A DNA stretch of 64,000 nucleotides from Candidatus Kuenenia hertensis. Its GTDB lineage: Bacteria > Planctomycetota > Brocadiia > Brocadiales > Brocadiaceae. The notes beneath the pieces were generated by a model. The model was given only the letters and a program-made list of their open reading frames with translations. It ran no database searches and had not been told where the DNA came from. The stretch spans positions 1-64,000 of the forward strand of contig SOET01000014.1 in NCBI GenBank assembly GCA_021646465.1, written 5' to 3'. The position numbers and the translations under genes were made by a program. Shown here one piece after another: positions 8,888 through 18,335 of the stretch (the first letter of the stretch is position 1; every line of letters starts with the position of its first letter).

Positions 8888-10154
8888 GTGGAAAACATAG
8901 CGAATAAAATTAATTGTCCAAAATGCGGTTACAGTTTTTATGTTGAAGAAGTTCTCTCCCGGAAATACGAGGAAGCAATGAATGTGCAATTGTTAAAAGA
9001 ACGGACGGTACTTGAAAGCGAATTTCAAAAAAAGCAGGAGGAACTTCGCTCCAGGGAAACTGCGCTTGAAATGCTGAAGACAGAGCAGGAAACAATTATG
9101 AGAACGAAATTGGCGGAAAAGGAAGAGGAACTTACCGGGAAACTCAAACTACAGATACAGGAAGAAAACAAAAAAAAGTTTGATTCTGTCATTAAAGAAC
9201 TGGATGAACAGCGGAAAATGAACCAGTCATTAAAAGACAAGGAAATAGAACTTGTAAAATTGCAAAGACGTTTTGAAGAACGGGAAAAAGATTTTGAGCT
9301 TGAACTTGTGAAGAAAAGGGCGGAATTTGAGAGAGAACTTGAAGAGAAAATAGGAAGACGGGAACAGGAAAGACACGAATTGAAAATTGCAGAAAAGGAC
9401 AAACAACTCAATGATCTCAGAAAACAGGTCGAGGAGATGAAGCGTAAAGTAGAGCAGGGGTCGATGCAGTTGCAGGGTGAAGTCCAGGAGCTTGCCATAG
9501 AAGGGATATTAACGGAACTCTTTCCGTCAGACGAAATCAAAGAAGTGCCGAAGGGGAAAAAGGGGGCTGATTCGGTACATATTGTAAAAAATTATGCGGG
9601 TGTTGAATGCGGCAAGATTATATATGAAAGCAAAAGAACCAAGACGTTTAACCGCAAATGGATTGAAAAGTTAAAGGCTGATCAACTCCATGCGTCTGCT
9701 GACATTGCCGTTCTGGTAAGCGAGGTATTACCCGATTATGAAGGAAAAGATTGTGCTCGATGAAGGTGTGTGGATATGTGATTACCATTCTTTTAAAGGG
9801 CTTGCCCTTGTCCTTCGTGAGAGCCTGATCAAAATAACCGCGGTATTGGAAACACAAAAAAATAAGGGTGATAAGATTATTATGCTTTACGATTATCTAA
9901 CCGGGAATGAGTTCAAGATGCAGCTTGAGACAATTATTGAAGGGTTTACCGAGTTAAAAAACTCCATTACAAGGGAAAAGCTCGCAATGGAAAAATTATG
10001 GAAGGAAAGGGAAAAGCAGCTTGATAAGGTATTGTTAAGCACAACGCATTTTTATGGAACAATAAAGGGTATTGCGGGAAGTGCGATACCTACGGTTCCT
10101 CTTCTGGAACTCCCCCCGTCGGATAAAATGCAAAATAATTCGGAAGATAAATGA
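8888..10154 (+). pseudogene. DUF2130 family protein, split by a frameshift
   Basis: GTG start after AGGAGGT. The first frame (8888-9763, 291 aa) has an N-terminal zinc knuckle INCPKCGYSF, a long coiled coil (about residues 25-200), and a conserved globular part with LFPSDEIKEVPKGKKGADSVH and YESKRTKTFNRKWIEKLKADQL. It stops just before the family's DxGVWxCD segment. That segment and the C-terminus continue in the +1 frame (9738-10154: DEGVWICDYHSFKGLALVLRE). A one-base change near 9738-9760 therefore splits a protein of about 420 aa. It may be a real mutation, a sequencing error or recoding; no classical slippery site is evident. Confidence 0.8.
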
Positions 10155-11347
10155 AAGAAATTATAAATAAAGAAACTGAAAAGATTCTTCATTCTGCTGT
10201 TGAACTGAGGCGCAGACTGCATGAGATACCTGAGGGTTCATTTTGTGAAGAAAAAACAGCGAATATGATTATCGCTGAATTGCATAAGATAGGTCTTCCT
10301 GTCAAAAGAAGAATTGCCCGTACCGGCATTATCACAGAGATTCACGGAAAAAGGCCCGGTAATGTTATTGCGTTAAGGGCTGATATGGATGCTATTGCAA
10401 TCGATGAGCATACATCGAAACCATATGCATCTTTACATAAAGGGTTATCGCATGGATGCGGACATGACGGACACATTGTATGCGTTCTGAAGGCTGCTCA
10501 GGTATTGTTTTCTTTGAAAGAATATTTAGCGGGTACCGTAAAGATTATTTTTCAACCCGCGGAGGAAGTTGGTTCAGGTGCGATGGTCATGATAGAGGAA
10601 GGGGTGTTGGATGATCCTTCTCCTTCTGCGATTATTGCATTGCATTCATGGACGTATTTAGAGTGCGGCATTGTTGCTTCGAAACCGGGAATTATTACTG
10701 CAATAAATGACCATTTTCAGTTGAAACTGAAAGGGAAGGGAGGACATGGCGCCAGGCCCCAGGAATGCATTAATCCCATTGTATGCGCTTCCCGTATAGT
10801 ACAGAGAGTGAATGATCTCATGAAAGAGGGTATGTTGCGGAAGAATGCCGATTCTCAATACGTTATAAGTATTGGCAGGATTTACGGAGGGACGCAGGCG
10901 AATGTTATACCCGATGATGCCTCTTTAGAGGGAACGATTCGTTCAAAAACCAAAGAGGGTCGTGAAAATATCATAGACATTTTTAAGAAAACCGTTCGGG
11001 ACATTTGCATACAGGAAAGTGTAGAAGCGGTTATAGAGTTCCGGAAACATTGTCCTTCGGTAAACAATCATCCTGTGTTGTATGAATTGTTTGAGGAAGT
11101 TGCAGATGATCTTTTCCCGCCGGGGAAATGGCAAAGGCTTGCCGACCAAAGTATGGGGTCTGAGGATTTTGGTTTCTACACGCAGAAAATTCCTGGCCTG
11201 CTTATCCGGCTTGGAATGGGTGAGTCGTCTCCGCCGCTTCACACAAGTAGTTTTGATTTTTGTGATGATGCATTGGAAGCGGGGATCACCATTTTGACAG
11301 GTATGGCAATGAAGGCATCGGAGAATGAATTTACTATAAAGAAATGA
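10151..11347 (+). CDS. M20 family metal-dependent amidohydrolase
   Basis: 398 residues. It hydrolyses an N-acyl amino acid or related amide using two metal ions. Metal-binding motifs include RADMDA, HGCGHDGH, QPAEE and ALHSW, with a dimerisation-domain GKGGHGARP in the middle. It groups with the IAA-amino-acid/hippurate hydrolase branch; the true substrate cannot be read from sequence. The start overlaps the preceding stop (ATGA), so translation may be coupled to the broken DUF2130 gene. Confidence 0.92.
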   Translation: MKEIINKETEKILHSAVELRRRLHEIPEGSFCEEKTANMIIAELHKIGLPVKRRIARTGIITEIHGKRPGNVIALRADMDAIAIDEHTSKPYASLHKGLSHGCGHDGHIVCVLKAAQVLFSLKEYLAGTVKIIFQPAEEVGSGAMVMIEEGVLDDPSPSAIIALHSWTYLECGIVASKPGIITAINDHFQLKLKGKGGHGARPQECINPIVCASRIVQRVNDLMKEGMLRKNADSQYVISIGRIYGGTQANVIPDDASLEGTIRSKTKEGRENIIDIFKKTVRDICIQESVEAVIEFRKHCPSVNNHPVLYELFEEVADDLFPPGKWQRLADQSMGSEDFGFYTQKIPGLLIRLGMGESSPPLHTSSFDFCDDALEAGITILTGMAMKASENEFTIKK

Positions 11348-11354
11348 GGCGATC

Positions 11355-12470
11355 ATGGAGAATTTTAGACAAAATAAGTTTCCTACGCTGGGCATAGAGG
11401 AAGAATTCCATCTGATAAATGCGGAAACTGCCGATCTCTCTCCATCGGTAACTGACGTTATCAAGTGTCTGGACGGCGAAATGAAAAAGAGGGTGTGTCA
11501 GGAACTTTTAATGTGTGTAATAGAAAATCGTACCGGGGTGTTTACCACAGTGAATGATCTTGTAAAAAGCACTGAAGAAGGACGGTCCGTTCTTTCGGAA
11601 TGTTGCGGAAAACTCGATTTGAACCTTGTCGCCAGCGGAAGCCATCCGTTTGCAAACTGGCGGAATTTAACGTTTGTCGAGGATGATCATTACCGTTGGG
11701 TGCGTGAAAATTACGGGTATTTCACGCAACGTCTTCTGTCCTTTGGGTTACATATACATGTTGGGGTAAAGAATGAAGAAGTGGCAATCTATGTCATGAA
11801 TGAAATGTACCGGTGGATATATTCCCTGTTAGCATTTTCGGCAAATTCTCCATATTATGACGGCATAGACACGGGTTTGGCGTCTGCAAGGGCGCATCTG
11901 TTCCATTCCATGCCAAGAACAAGAGTTGCACCTCCGTTTAAGTCGTACGCCGAGTATGTATCGTATTACGAAAAACTCCATCAACTGGGTGCTGTTACGA
12001 GGACTGGGGATTTATTGTGGATAATACGTCCTCAACCATTATTCGGAACGGTCGAATTCAGAATATTTGATCTGCCGACTTCCGTTCGCCGTATTGGCGC
12101 GTTTGTGGCGTTAATACAGGCTGCTGTTGATACCTATCAGGATTCTTTTTTTGCGGGGAAACCGGCAAGCACCATTCATGTAGGATATCTCGAACAAAAC
12201 TGGTGGTCTGCCGTGAGATTCGGAATGAATGCCAGCATGATAGAGCCGGCAACAGGGGAGATCATTTCTGTTCGTGATCATCTGAAAAAATTTATAGATC
12301 TGGTAACTCCCAGGGCAATAAAACTGTACTCGAAAAACCACATTGATTATGCACGTGCAATGATTGAAGATGGTAACGAGGCTGATCAGCAAAGGATTCT
12401 GTTTAAACAGCATGAGGGGGATTTACAATTGCTTGAGTTGGAAATTGCAAGGAAAACTGTGGAGTATTAA
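11355..12470 (+). CDS. YbdK-type carboxylate-amine ligase (glutamate-cysteine ligase family 2)
   Basis: 371 residues beginning near the family motif LGIEEEFHLI, with VASGSHPFA, LLSFGLHIHVG and FGTVEFRIFDLPTS further on. These are the ATP-grasp-like GCS2 signatures. E. coli YbdK has weak gamma-glutamylcysteine synthetase activity, so the physiological product here is uncertain. It starts 7 bp after the amidohydrolase stop, probably in one transcript. Confidence 0.92.
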   Translation: MENFRQNKFPTLGIEEEFHLINAETADLSPSVTDVIKCLDGEMKKRVCQELLMCVIENRTGVFTTVNDLVKSTEEGRSVLSECCGKLDLNLVASGSHPFANWRNLTFVEDDHYRWVRENYGYFTQRLLSFGLHIHVGVKNEEVAIYVMNEMYRWIYSLLAFSANSPYYDGIDTGLASARAHLFHSMPRTRVAPPFKSYAEYVSYYEKLHQLGAVTRTGDLLWIIRPQPLFGTVEFRIFDLPTSVRRIGAFVALIQAAVDTYQDSFFAGKPASTIHVGYLEQNWWSAVRFGMNASMIEPATGEIISVRDHLKKFIDLVTPRAIKLYSKNHIDYARAMIEDGNEADQQRILFKQHEGDLQLLELEIARKTVEY

Positions 12471-12662
12471 CGCATGGATTACCTTCGTACCATTTATGAA
12501 TAACAGTACCATCTTAGCTTCGGAGGGGTTGGGCTTACAACCCAATGTCATCAAGTTCAAACTCCTGAAGTATCTTTTTCTTCCAGCCTCCTAAGCAATA
12601 ACAGTGAAATATGAAAAAAGTTAAGAGAAGGTGAATCATTTTCCAAGAGAAAGGGGAAAATT

Positions 12663-13364
12663 ATGTCTCATGTTTTAAGCATATTAGGAGGATTTGAATC
12701 TTCGATTGGAAAACTCTTATTGGCTACTATTTTGGGTGGAATTATCGGATGGGAAAGGGAAAGACGCGGAAGACCCGCAGGGTTGCGGACACATATTTTA
12801 GTATGTGTTGGGGTAACCTTAATGATGGTGGTTTCAGAAAATATGTTTTATAAATACAAAACATTTGCCAGTGATTCTGTCATTAGGATTGATCCTGCCA
12901 GGATAGCGGCTCAGGTAGTTACGGGGATTGGGTTTTTAGGGGCAGGAACAATTATGAGATTTAAGGCATCTGTGAGGGGATTAACCACTGCTGCATCTTT
13001 ATGGGTGGTTGCAGGTATCGGTTTGGCGATAGGGAGTAATTGCTATATTCCTGCTATGTTAACCACGGTGATAGTTCTTTTTTCGCTATTATTAGTGCCT
13101 TATTTTGAGAAAGATATAAGCCGGGATAGATACCAGACGTTAAAACTATGCATTGCCGGTTCTCAATCTTGTATGGAAATGATTCTGGAAATATTAAAAA
13201 GAAATTCAATGGAAATGCAAAATTATGGATTCGAGAGAGATCTTGTAAAAGATGAAATTTTATATGATATTAACGTAAAATTTAAAGATAGTGTTTCAGT
13301 ATCAAAGGTTTCTGAAGATTTTATCCGATCAATTAAAGAAATAAGAAAACTTGGCTGGGAATAA
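12663..13364 (+). CDS. MgtC/SapB family membrane protein with C-terminal ACT-like domain
   Basis: 233 residues. Several membrane segments carry the family motifs GGIIGWERERRGRPAGLRTH and GIGFLGAGTIMR. The C-terminal about 80 residues are soluble and resemble the ACT-like tail of MgtC proteins. Members affect magnesium homeostasis or membrane potential; the exact role is unknown. AGGGGA lies upstream of the ATG. Confidence 0.9.
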   Translation: MSHVLSILGGFESSIGKLLLATILGGIIGWERERRGRPAGLRTHILVCVGVTLMMVVSENMFYKYKTFASDSVIRIDPARIAAQVVTGIGFLGAGTIMRFKASVRGLTTAASLWVVAGIGLAIGSNCYIPAMLTTVIVLFSLLLVPYFEKDISRDRYQTLKLCIAGSQSCMEMILEILKRNSMEMQNYGFERDLVKDEILYDINVKFKDSVSVSKVSEDFIRSIKEIRKLGWE

Positions 13365-13402
13365 GTGCTAATAAATTATCTAAATATCTATAAAATAAAC
13401 AT

Positions 13403-13431
13403 TTGACAATATATAGGCTATTTGATATATT
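13403..13431 (+). promoter_or_regulatory. Sigma70-type promoter for the TPR lipoprotein gene
   Basis: TTGACA at 13403-13408 and TATATT at 13426-13431 are separated by exactly 17 bp. The site lies about 190 bp upstream of the lipoprotein start, which implies a leader of roughly 185 nt. No riboswitch fold was recognised in that leader. Confidence 0.65.
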
Positions 13432-13622
13432 CCCTTAAACTTGTCCGGGAAGAGCACGATTTCGTTATATCAAGAGAGCACATTGAAGGTGGTAAGATGT
13501 TCTGGTGAATCGATGTTGGAGCATTTTGTTAACGAACACAGGGTTTTATAATAGTTATAAACGTGTTAATTGTTTCGGAAAGTAATTGTATTTATTGACA
13601 GCATTTTATGGGAGAATCTGTA

Positions 13623-14879
13623 ATGATAAAGAATCTAGTATCGCCATTTTATAAACCGGTAACAATGGCAGTATTAGTTTCTCTTAGTATATGTGGATGT
13701 TCTAAAGTGGATATGCCTGACGAAGTAATTAGTTCATACCAAAAGGCGATTCGTATTAATCCAGGGCTGGCAGAGGCTCATTATAATCTGGCGATAGCAT
13801 ATAATAGCCGGACAATGCTGGATGAAGCGATTTCGGAGATGGTAAAAGCAATTGAAATAGATGACAAGTACAAGGAAGCATATCTTCAGTTAGGATTGCT
13901 TTATATGGAAAAAGAAATGTGGGATAACGCTAAAGCCGCTTTTCATTCTTTACTGCAATTAGATGCAGATAGTTTTCTGGCACATGAAAAACTTGGTGAT
14001 ATACACAAGGTGGAGGGGGAATTTAACGAAGCTATTTCTGAATATCAAAAGGCATTGACAATTGATCCGAAAGCCATTGAAACAATATACAGCCTTGGTG
14101 TTGCCTATGAAAAGAATAATCAAACAGACGATGCGATTCAAACTTTGTTAAATGCTATTGGGATTAATTTCAATTATACAGATGCGCATTTCCTTTTGGG
14201 TAAAATATATCTTAATAAGGGGCTTCTTGATAACGCATTAGAGGCACTCAAAAAAGTCACAGAGATAAATCCCAACCATGCGTTGGCACACTATCATCTT
14301 GGTTTGACATTTTATGAAAAAGGAAATGTTGATGGCGCTGTGGCTTCTTATAAAAAGTCTATAGAAATCGATCCTAAAAATTCAGAGGTACATTATAGTC
14401 TTGGCATTGTATATTCGGATGAGAAGTTATTTGATAATGCGATTGAAGAGTTTCGCACGGTGGTAAAACTTGCTCCTGATAATGCTGATGCTCATTACAG
14501 ACTTGGTACCGCTTATGCAAATAAACGAACGCTTGTTCAAGCCGTTTCTTCTATTCAAAAAGCGGCATCTGCACATTACAATATTAAAAACCCTTATTCG
14601 GATAAGAGGGCATTAGATGAAGCGATTACTTCATTACAGATGGCTATTGAAGTAAATCCATACAATCCTGAAATATATTTCGATCTTGGAAATGCATATT
14701 CACAAAACAGGAGATTGGATGCTGCTGCCAGAGCGCTTGAGGAAACGATTCGAATAGATCCAAATTTTGCAAAGGCACATTATGGTTTAGCTCTTATATA
14801 CGACAGAAAAGGTATGAAGAAAGAAGCCCAGCGGGAGTATTCGGAGTATCAGAGATTAATGGATAAACTTGTAGACTAA
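13623..14879 (+). CDS. TPR-repeat lipoprotein
   Basis: 418 residues from the ATG preceded by GGGAGA; an ATG 5 codons upstream would overlap that ribosome site. The signal peptide ends at a lipobox ...SICGC. About ten tetratricopeptide repeats follow (for example AEAHYNLAIAYNSR, AHYHLGLTFYEKGN), covering nearly the whole mature protein. Likely a periplasmic or outer-membrane scaffold; partners unknown. It is single-gene, with a promoter upstream and a terminator downstream. Confidence 0.88.
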   Translation: MIKNLVSPFYKPVTMAVLVSLSICGCSKVDMPDEVISSYQKAIRINPGLAEAHYNLAIAYNSRTMLDEAISEMVKAIEIDDKYKEAYLQLGLLYMEKEMWDNAKAAFHSLLQLDADSFLAHEKLGDIHKVEGEFNEAISEYQKALTIDPKAIETIYSLGVAYEKNNQTDDAIQTLLNAIGINFNYTDAHFLLGKIYLNKGLLDNALEALKKVTEINPNHALAHYHLGLTFYEKGNVDGAVASYKKSIEIDPKNSEVHYSLGIVYSDEKLFDNAIEEFRTVVKLAPDNADAHYRLGTAYANKRTLVQAVSSIQKAASAHYNIKNPYSDKRALDEAITSLQMAIEVNPYNPEIYFDLGNAYSQNRRLDAAARALEETIRIDPNFAKAHYGLALIYDRKGMKKEAQREYSEYQRLMDKLVD

Positions 14880-14925
14880 TGGTAAGATATTAAGACTAAA
14901 ATATAAAAATAGCATACAAACAGGG

Positions 14926-14957
14926 AAAAAGAGGGTTAAAAAAACCCTCTTTTTTTA
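14926..14957 (+). terminator. Intrinsic terminator after the TPR lipoprotein gene
   Basis: AAAAAGAGGGTT pairs with AACCCTCTTTTT around a short A-rich loop and is followed by T residues. It lies about 50 bp after the stop codon. Confidence 0.85.
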
Positions 14958-15076
14958 TGATATTTTGAAAAGACTAATTCGATTCCACTTAGAATTGATA
15001 ACGATTCTAAAGTTTTAACAAAGAGTATGAATGTTTCGTGATTGATAATCCCTTATATTCGTGTTAGATTTGTTTT

Positions 15077-16102
15077 ATGGAGAAACTATCTGTTTTAAAG
15101 ACACAAAGTGATTATTTGTCTAAATATCGTTTTTTTCCTTTTAGTGAATATTTAAAAGAAAAGTTTCCTTTCAAAGTACATAAAATAGCTCTCCATGCGG
15201 GTTTTACCTGCCCAAATAGAGATGGTCGTGTTGGTGTGGGTGGATGTACTTATTGTGCAAACGAAAGCTTTAGTCCAAACGTAAAGGAACCGTATTTATC
15301 CATAAAGGAACAAATTCAAAAGGGGAAGTCGTTTCAAAAACAAAGATACGGTGCCGAGAAGTTTATCGCCTATTTTCAGTCGTTTACCAATACCTATGCG
15401 GATGTTAATACATTAAAAGTATATTATGAAGAAGCCCTTGCAGATCAGGATGTAATTGGCCTCTCTATTGGTACCCGGCCTGATTGTATTAACGAGGAGA
15501 CATTAAATCTTATTAATACCTACACGGAAAAATACCATGTATGGATTGAATATGGGCTTCAATCCATACATGATGAAACTTTAAAACGTGTTAACAGAGG
15601 CCATGAGTATAAATCATTTGTCGATGCAATCAATCTTACAAAAAAAACTTGCATCAATATATGTGTTCATGTTATTTTAGGACTCCCTTTAGAAACTTGT
15701 GATGATATGATGAAGACAGCGGATGCTGTTGCAGAAATGGGTATTCAGGGAATCAAATTACATCATTTATATGTAGCAAAGAATACTACGCTGGCGGAAG
15801 AATATTTCAGGGGAAACGTGAAAACTTTGGATGTTCATGAGTATGTGCAATTGGTCGCAGATTTTTTGGAACGTATACCACCCGATGTTACGGTACAAAG
15901 ATTGGTGGGGGATACACATGGCAATTTCCTGATCTCTCCTGTTTGGAAAGCCAGTAAGGCAGGCATCACGGCAATGATAACACAGGAATTAGAAAAAAGA
16001 GGCACATGCCAGGGGGCTCATTATACTGTTTCAGCATTAACAAACAATAGTAGTCAAAAATCGGATTTAAACAAATCAAGATTCCATACCATGGAGTTTT
16101 AA
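15077..16102 (+). CDS. Radical SAM protein, YhcC/TIGR01212 family
   Basis: 341 residues. The N-terminal HAGFTCPNRDGRVGVGGCTYC is the family's distinctive cluster motif with a long insert between the first and second Cys. Later segments GLSIGTRPDC, WIEYGLQSIHDETLKRVNRGH and HVILGLPLET are typical of this group. These proteins resemble Elp3-like radical SAM enzymes; the substrate is not established. No clear ribosome site precedes the ATG. tRNA-Gly begins two bases past the stop codon. Confidence 0.9.
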   Translation: MEKLSVLKTQSDYLSKYRFFPFSEYLKEKFPFKVHKIALHAGFTCPNRDGRVGVGGCTYCANESFSPNVKEPYLSIKEQIQKGKSFQKQRYGAEKFIAYFQSFTNTYADVNTLKVYYEEALADQDVIGLSIGTRPDCINEETLNLINTYTEKYHVWIEYGLQSIHDETLKRVNRGHEYKSFVDAINLTKKTCINICVHVILGLPLETCDDMMKTADAVAEMGIQGIKLHHLYVAKNTTLAEEYFRGNVKTLDVHEYVQLVADFLERIPPDVTVQRLVGDTHGNFLISPVWKASKAGITAMITQELEKRGTCQGAHYTVSALTNNSSQKSDLNKSRFHTMEF

Positions 16103-16104
16103 AA

Positions 16105-16178
16105 GCGGGCGTAATTCAGTGGTAGAATACTAGCTTCCCAAGCTAGATATGTGGGTTCGATTCCCATCGCCCGCTCCA
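16105..16178 (+). tRNA. tRNA-Gly (anticodon CCC)
   Basis: A full cloverleaf: acceptor GCGGGCG/CGCCCGC, D stem ATTC/GAAT, anticodon stem CTAGC/GCTAG with loop TTCCCAA, and a T arm with TTCGATTC. The discriminator is T and CCA is encoded (176-178). It reads GGG glycine codons. Confidence 0.96.
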
Positions 16179-16253
16179 TTTCTTAAAATACCATAATTAT
16201 CTTACATCTTATTAATATTTGCATAATTCCTGATTAAACTAATTTCATTTGTT

Positions 16254-16652
16254 ATGAATAACGGCTACTTATATGAACCGCCTGACAACAGAAATAATCG
16301 AAAAGAGAGAAGCATAGGAAAGAGATTATTTCGCATTATCAGTATTGTCCTTACTTTCTGGCTGGGTATTTATATCGTGAGTATTTTTATTCAGCCGCAA
16401 GAATCAAAAAATATGCAAAAGGAATCGGTTCAGTATGTGATAATTGACGTTTGTGATTCAGGCACGGCAGAAAAAATCAACGAAATTAGGTTATGGAAGG
16501 ATTACAAGAATCAGTTAGAGGATGAATCGCAAAAAGTTGTGCATGGGGAAAAAGTAAAATTAATAAAAAGAGAAGATTCTTTTGTATTGATTAAAACGGG
16601 TAATGGCAAAAGAGGCTGGATAAGTGATAAGTATATTAAAGAGGTGGAATAG
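16254..16652 (+). CDS. Small membrane-anchored protein with SH3-like C-terminal domain
   Basis: 132 residues: a basic N-terminus, one membrane helix (about residues 28-46), and a C-terminal segment with HGEKVKLIKREDSFVLIKTGNGKRGWISDKYI, the pattern of a bacterial SH3 domain. SH3b domains often bind cell-wall or protein ligands. The function here is unassigned. Confidence 0.7.
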   Translation: MNNGYLYEPPDNRNNRKERSIGKRLFRIISIVLTFWLGIYIVSIFIQPQESKNMQKESVQYVIIDVCDSGTAEKINEIRLWKDYKNQLEDESQKVVHGEKVKLIKREDSFVLIKTGNGKRGWISDKYIKEVE

Positions 16653-16811
16653 CAAGTACGTTGTAAAATTTAAGATATACAAAAATAAAGAACTGTGGTA
16701 ATTTATATTATCATACCGCTGCAATATTTCGATACGGATAGTGCAAGATATATAAAAAAATAATTTCATGATCATTTAATAGTTCTGTATTTGTGGGGAA
16801 AATAGTGAAAA

Positions 16812-17576
16812 ATGACTGATACTTATTCAAAGGCGCCTTTGTCAGAAGTAATTATGGGAGTAACATTGAAACAACCTGTTTTAGGGAAAGGTGGGATAAT
16901 ATATGAAATCATTAATGCTTTTAAAAATGATTATCCAATTATTCGATATGGAAATCCATTGGAAGATCTTGAAATGGCCGATTACGTTATAGAGCCGAAA
17001 ATCGATTACAATCATACAGGGCCCGTATTATACCGGCTTAGTACTGTTGATACAAATTGGATGGTACAATTGCAATTTAATAAGATTTTTTTTAACTGGG
17101 TTAAAAAAGATGAAGAAAGAGGGAAGAATTATCCCGGATTTACTAATGTTTACGGAAAATATGCGCAGTTGGTGTCGTTTATCCAAAACAAACTGAATTC
17201 AGCATTTTCCGTTAAATTCTGCGAGTTGACATATCAGGATAGAATATTTTGGCAGGAACATATTGATGACCTTTCTGAGATAGACAAGATTATAAAAATC
17301 ATATTGCCTTCAATAAAGCATGAGGGAGTAACATATTCTCCAAATAATATTTTTCGTAAATATACACTGCCGGTAAAAAAAGCAGGAGGATATGCCATAG
17401 TGTCGATTAACACAGCAACGACAAAGGAAAATAAACAGGTAATAAGTTTTCAATGCACAATGAGAGGTGCAGTAAAAGATATGTTAATAGATGATTGGTA
17501 CAAGATGGCGCGTGAAATGCAAATCAAACTGTTTCAGGATTCATTTAATGAAAAGTTTTTGGAATCGTTGAAATAA
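16812..17576 (+). CDS. TIGR04255-type uncharacterised protein
   Basis: 254 residues. The N-terminal APLSEVIMGVTLKQP and central FNWVKKDEE.YPGFTNVYGKY resemble the sporadically distributed TIGR04255 family, which often accompanies defence or accessory loci. No catalytic motif is visible. It lies 21 bp upstream of the M48 protease gene and may be co-transcribed with it. The family assignment is from memory of its motifs and is moderately sure. Confidence 0.65.
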   Translation: MTDTYSKAPLSEVIMGVTLKQPVLGKGGIIYEIINAFKNDYPIIRYGNPLEDLEMADYVIEPKIDYNHTGPVLYRLSTVDTNWMVQLQFNKIFFNWVKKDEERGKNYPGFTNVYGKYAQLVSFIQNKLNSAFSVKFCELTYQDRIFWQEHIDDLSEIDKIIKIILPSIKHEGVTYSPNNIFRKYTLPVKKAGGYAIVSINTATTKENKQVISFQCTMRGAVKDMLIDDWYKMAREMQIKLFQDSFNEKFLESLK

Positions 17577-17597
17577 GCATATTATCAAAATACTACG

Positions 17598-18335
17598 ATG
17601 TTATTGAAAAAAATATTTTTTGCAATTCAAATTCTTTCGGTAGTACAGGCTGTTTTTCTTTCCGGAGTATTCGGTTTTGCAGATGATGAATGGCAATTGA
17701 ACTATGATAGTCCCGAATTGAGTGAGGAAGAAGAGATTGAACTTGGCAAAAAAGTAGATGAATATTTAAGCCGTGAATTTTATTTCGATACAGATGCAGA
17801 ACTTAATAAAAAAATAAATGATATTACACAACTAATTGTTGCTGTTTCTGAGAGAAAAACACTCCCTTATATTTGCAGTATAATTCAATCCTATTCTATT
17901 AATGCCTTTTCTTCTCCGGGTGGTCATATCTATATTACAAACGGCTTGTTGCAGTTAACAAAAACAGAAGATGAGTTGGCTTGTATTATAGGACATGAAG
18001 TCGCCCATGCATCACTAAGGCATGCATCAAAATTTCATCAGGAACTTAGGAATATTTTTTCTCAACAGGACAATGTTGATGAGTCTGCAATCGCGAAGTT
18101 GTTATTAAAAAACCATCTTAGAGAGTTTGAAAAAGAGGCGGATATAACGGGGGTACTGTATGCATATAAAGCAGGATATGATCCCAACGGATTGCCGGAT
18201 TTTTTGGAAAGGCATCTTGGTGTGGTTACTTATAATGGTATGCTAGGCATTTTTGGTATGGAGTATTATGTAAAAGTTATTATGAGGATAAATAATCTGA
18301 GAGGATTTATCGCCACCTTAAAAGATGAATGGTAA
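17598..18335 (+). CDS. M48 family periplasmic zinc metalloprotease
   Basis: 245 residues. A signal peptide (about 1-28) precedes a compact M48 domain with HEVAH at 133-137 and the third ligand in EFEKEADITG (around Glu178), plus NAFSSPGGHIYITNGLL typical of BepA/YcaL-like enzymes. Likely role: quality control of envelope proteins. It lacks the long TPR tail of BepA. Its last codons overlap the pyrD start. Confidence 0.9.
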   Translation: MLLKKIFFAIQILSVVQAVFLSGVFGFADDEWQLNYDSPELSEEEEIELGKKVDEYLSREFYFDTDAELNKKINDITQLIVAVSERKTLPYICSIIQSYSINAFSSPGGHIYITNGLLQLTKTEDELACIIGHEVAHASLRHASKFHQELRNIFSQQDNVDESAIAKLLLKNHLREFEKEADITGVLYAYKAGYDPNGLPDFLERHLGVVTYNGMLGIFGMEYYVKVIMRINNLRGFIATLKDEW

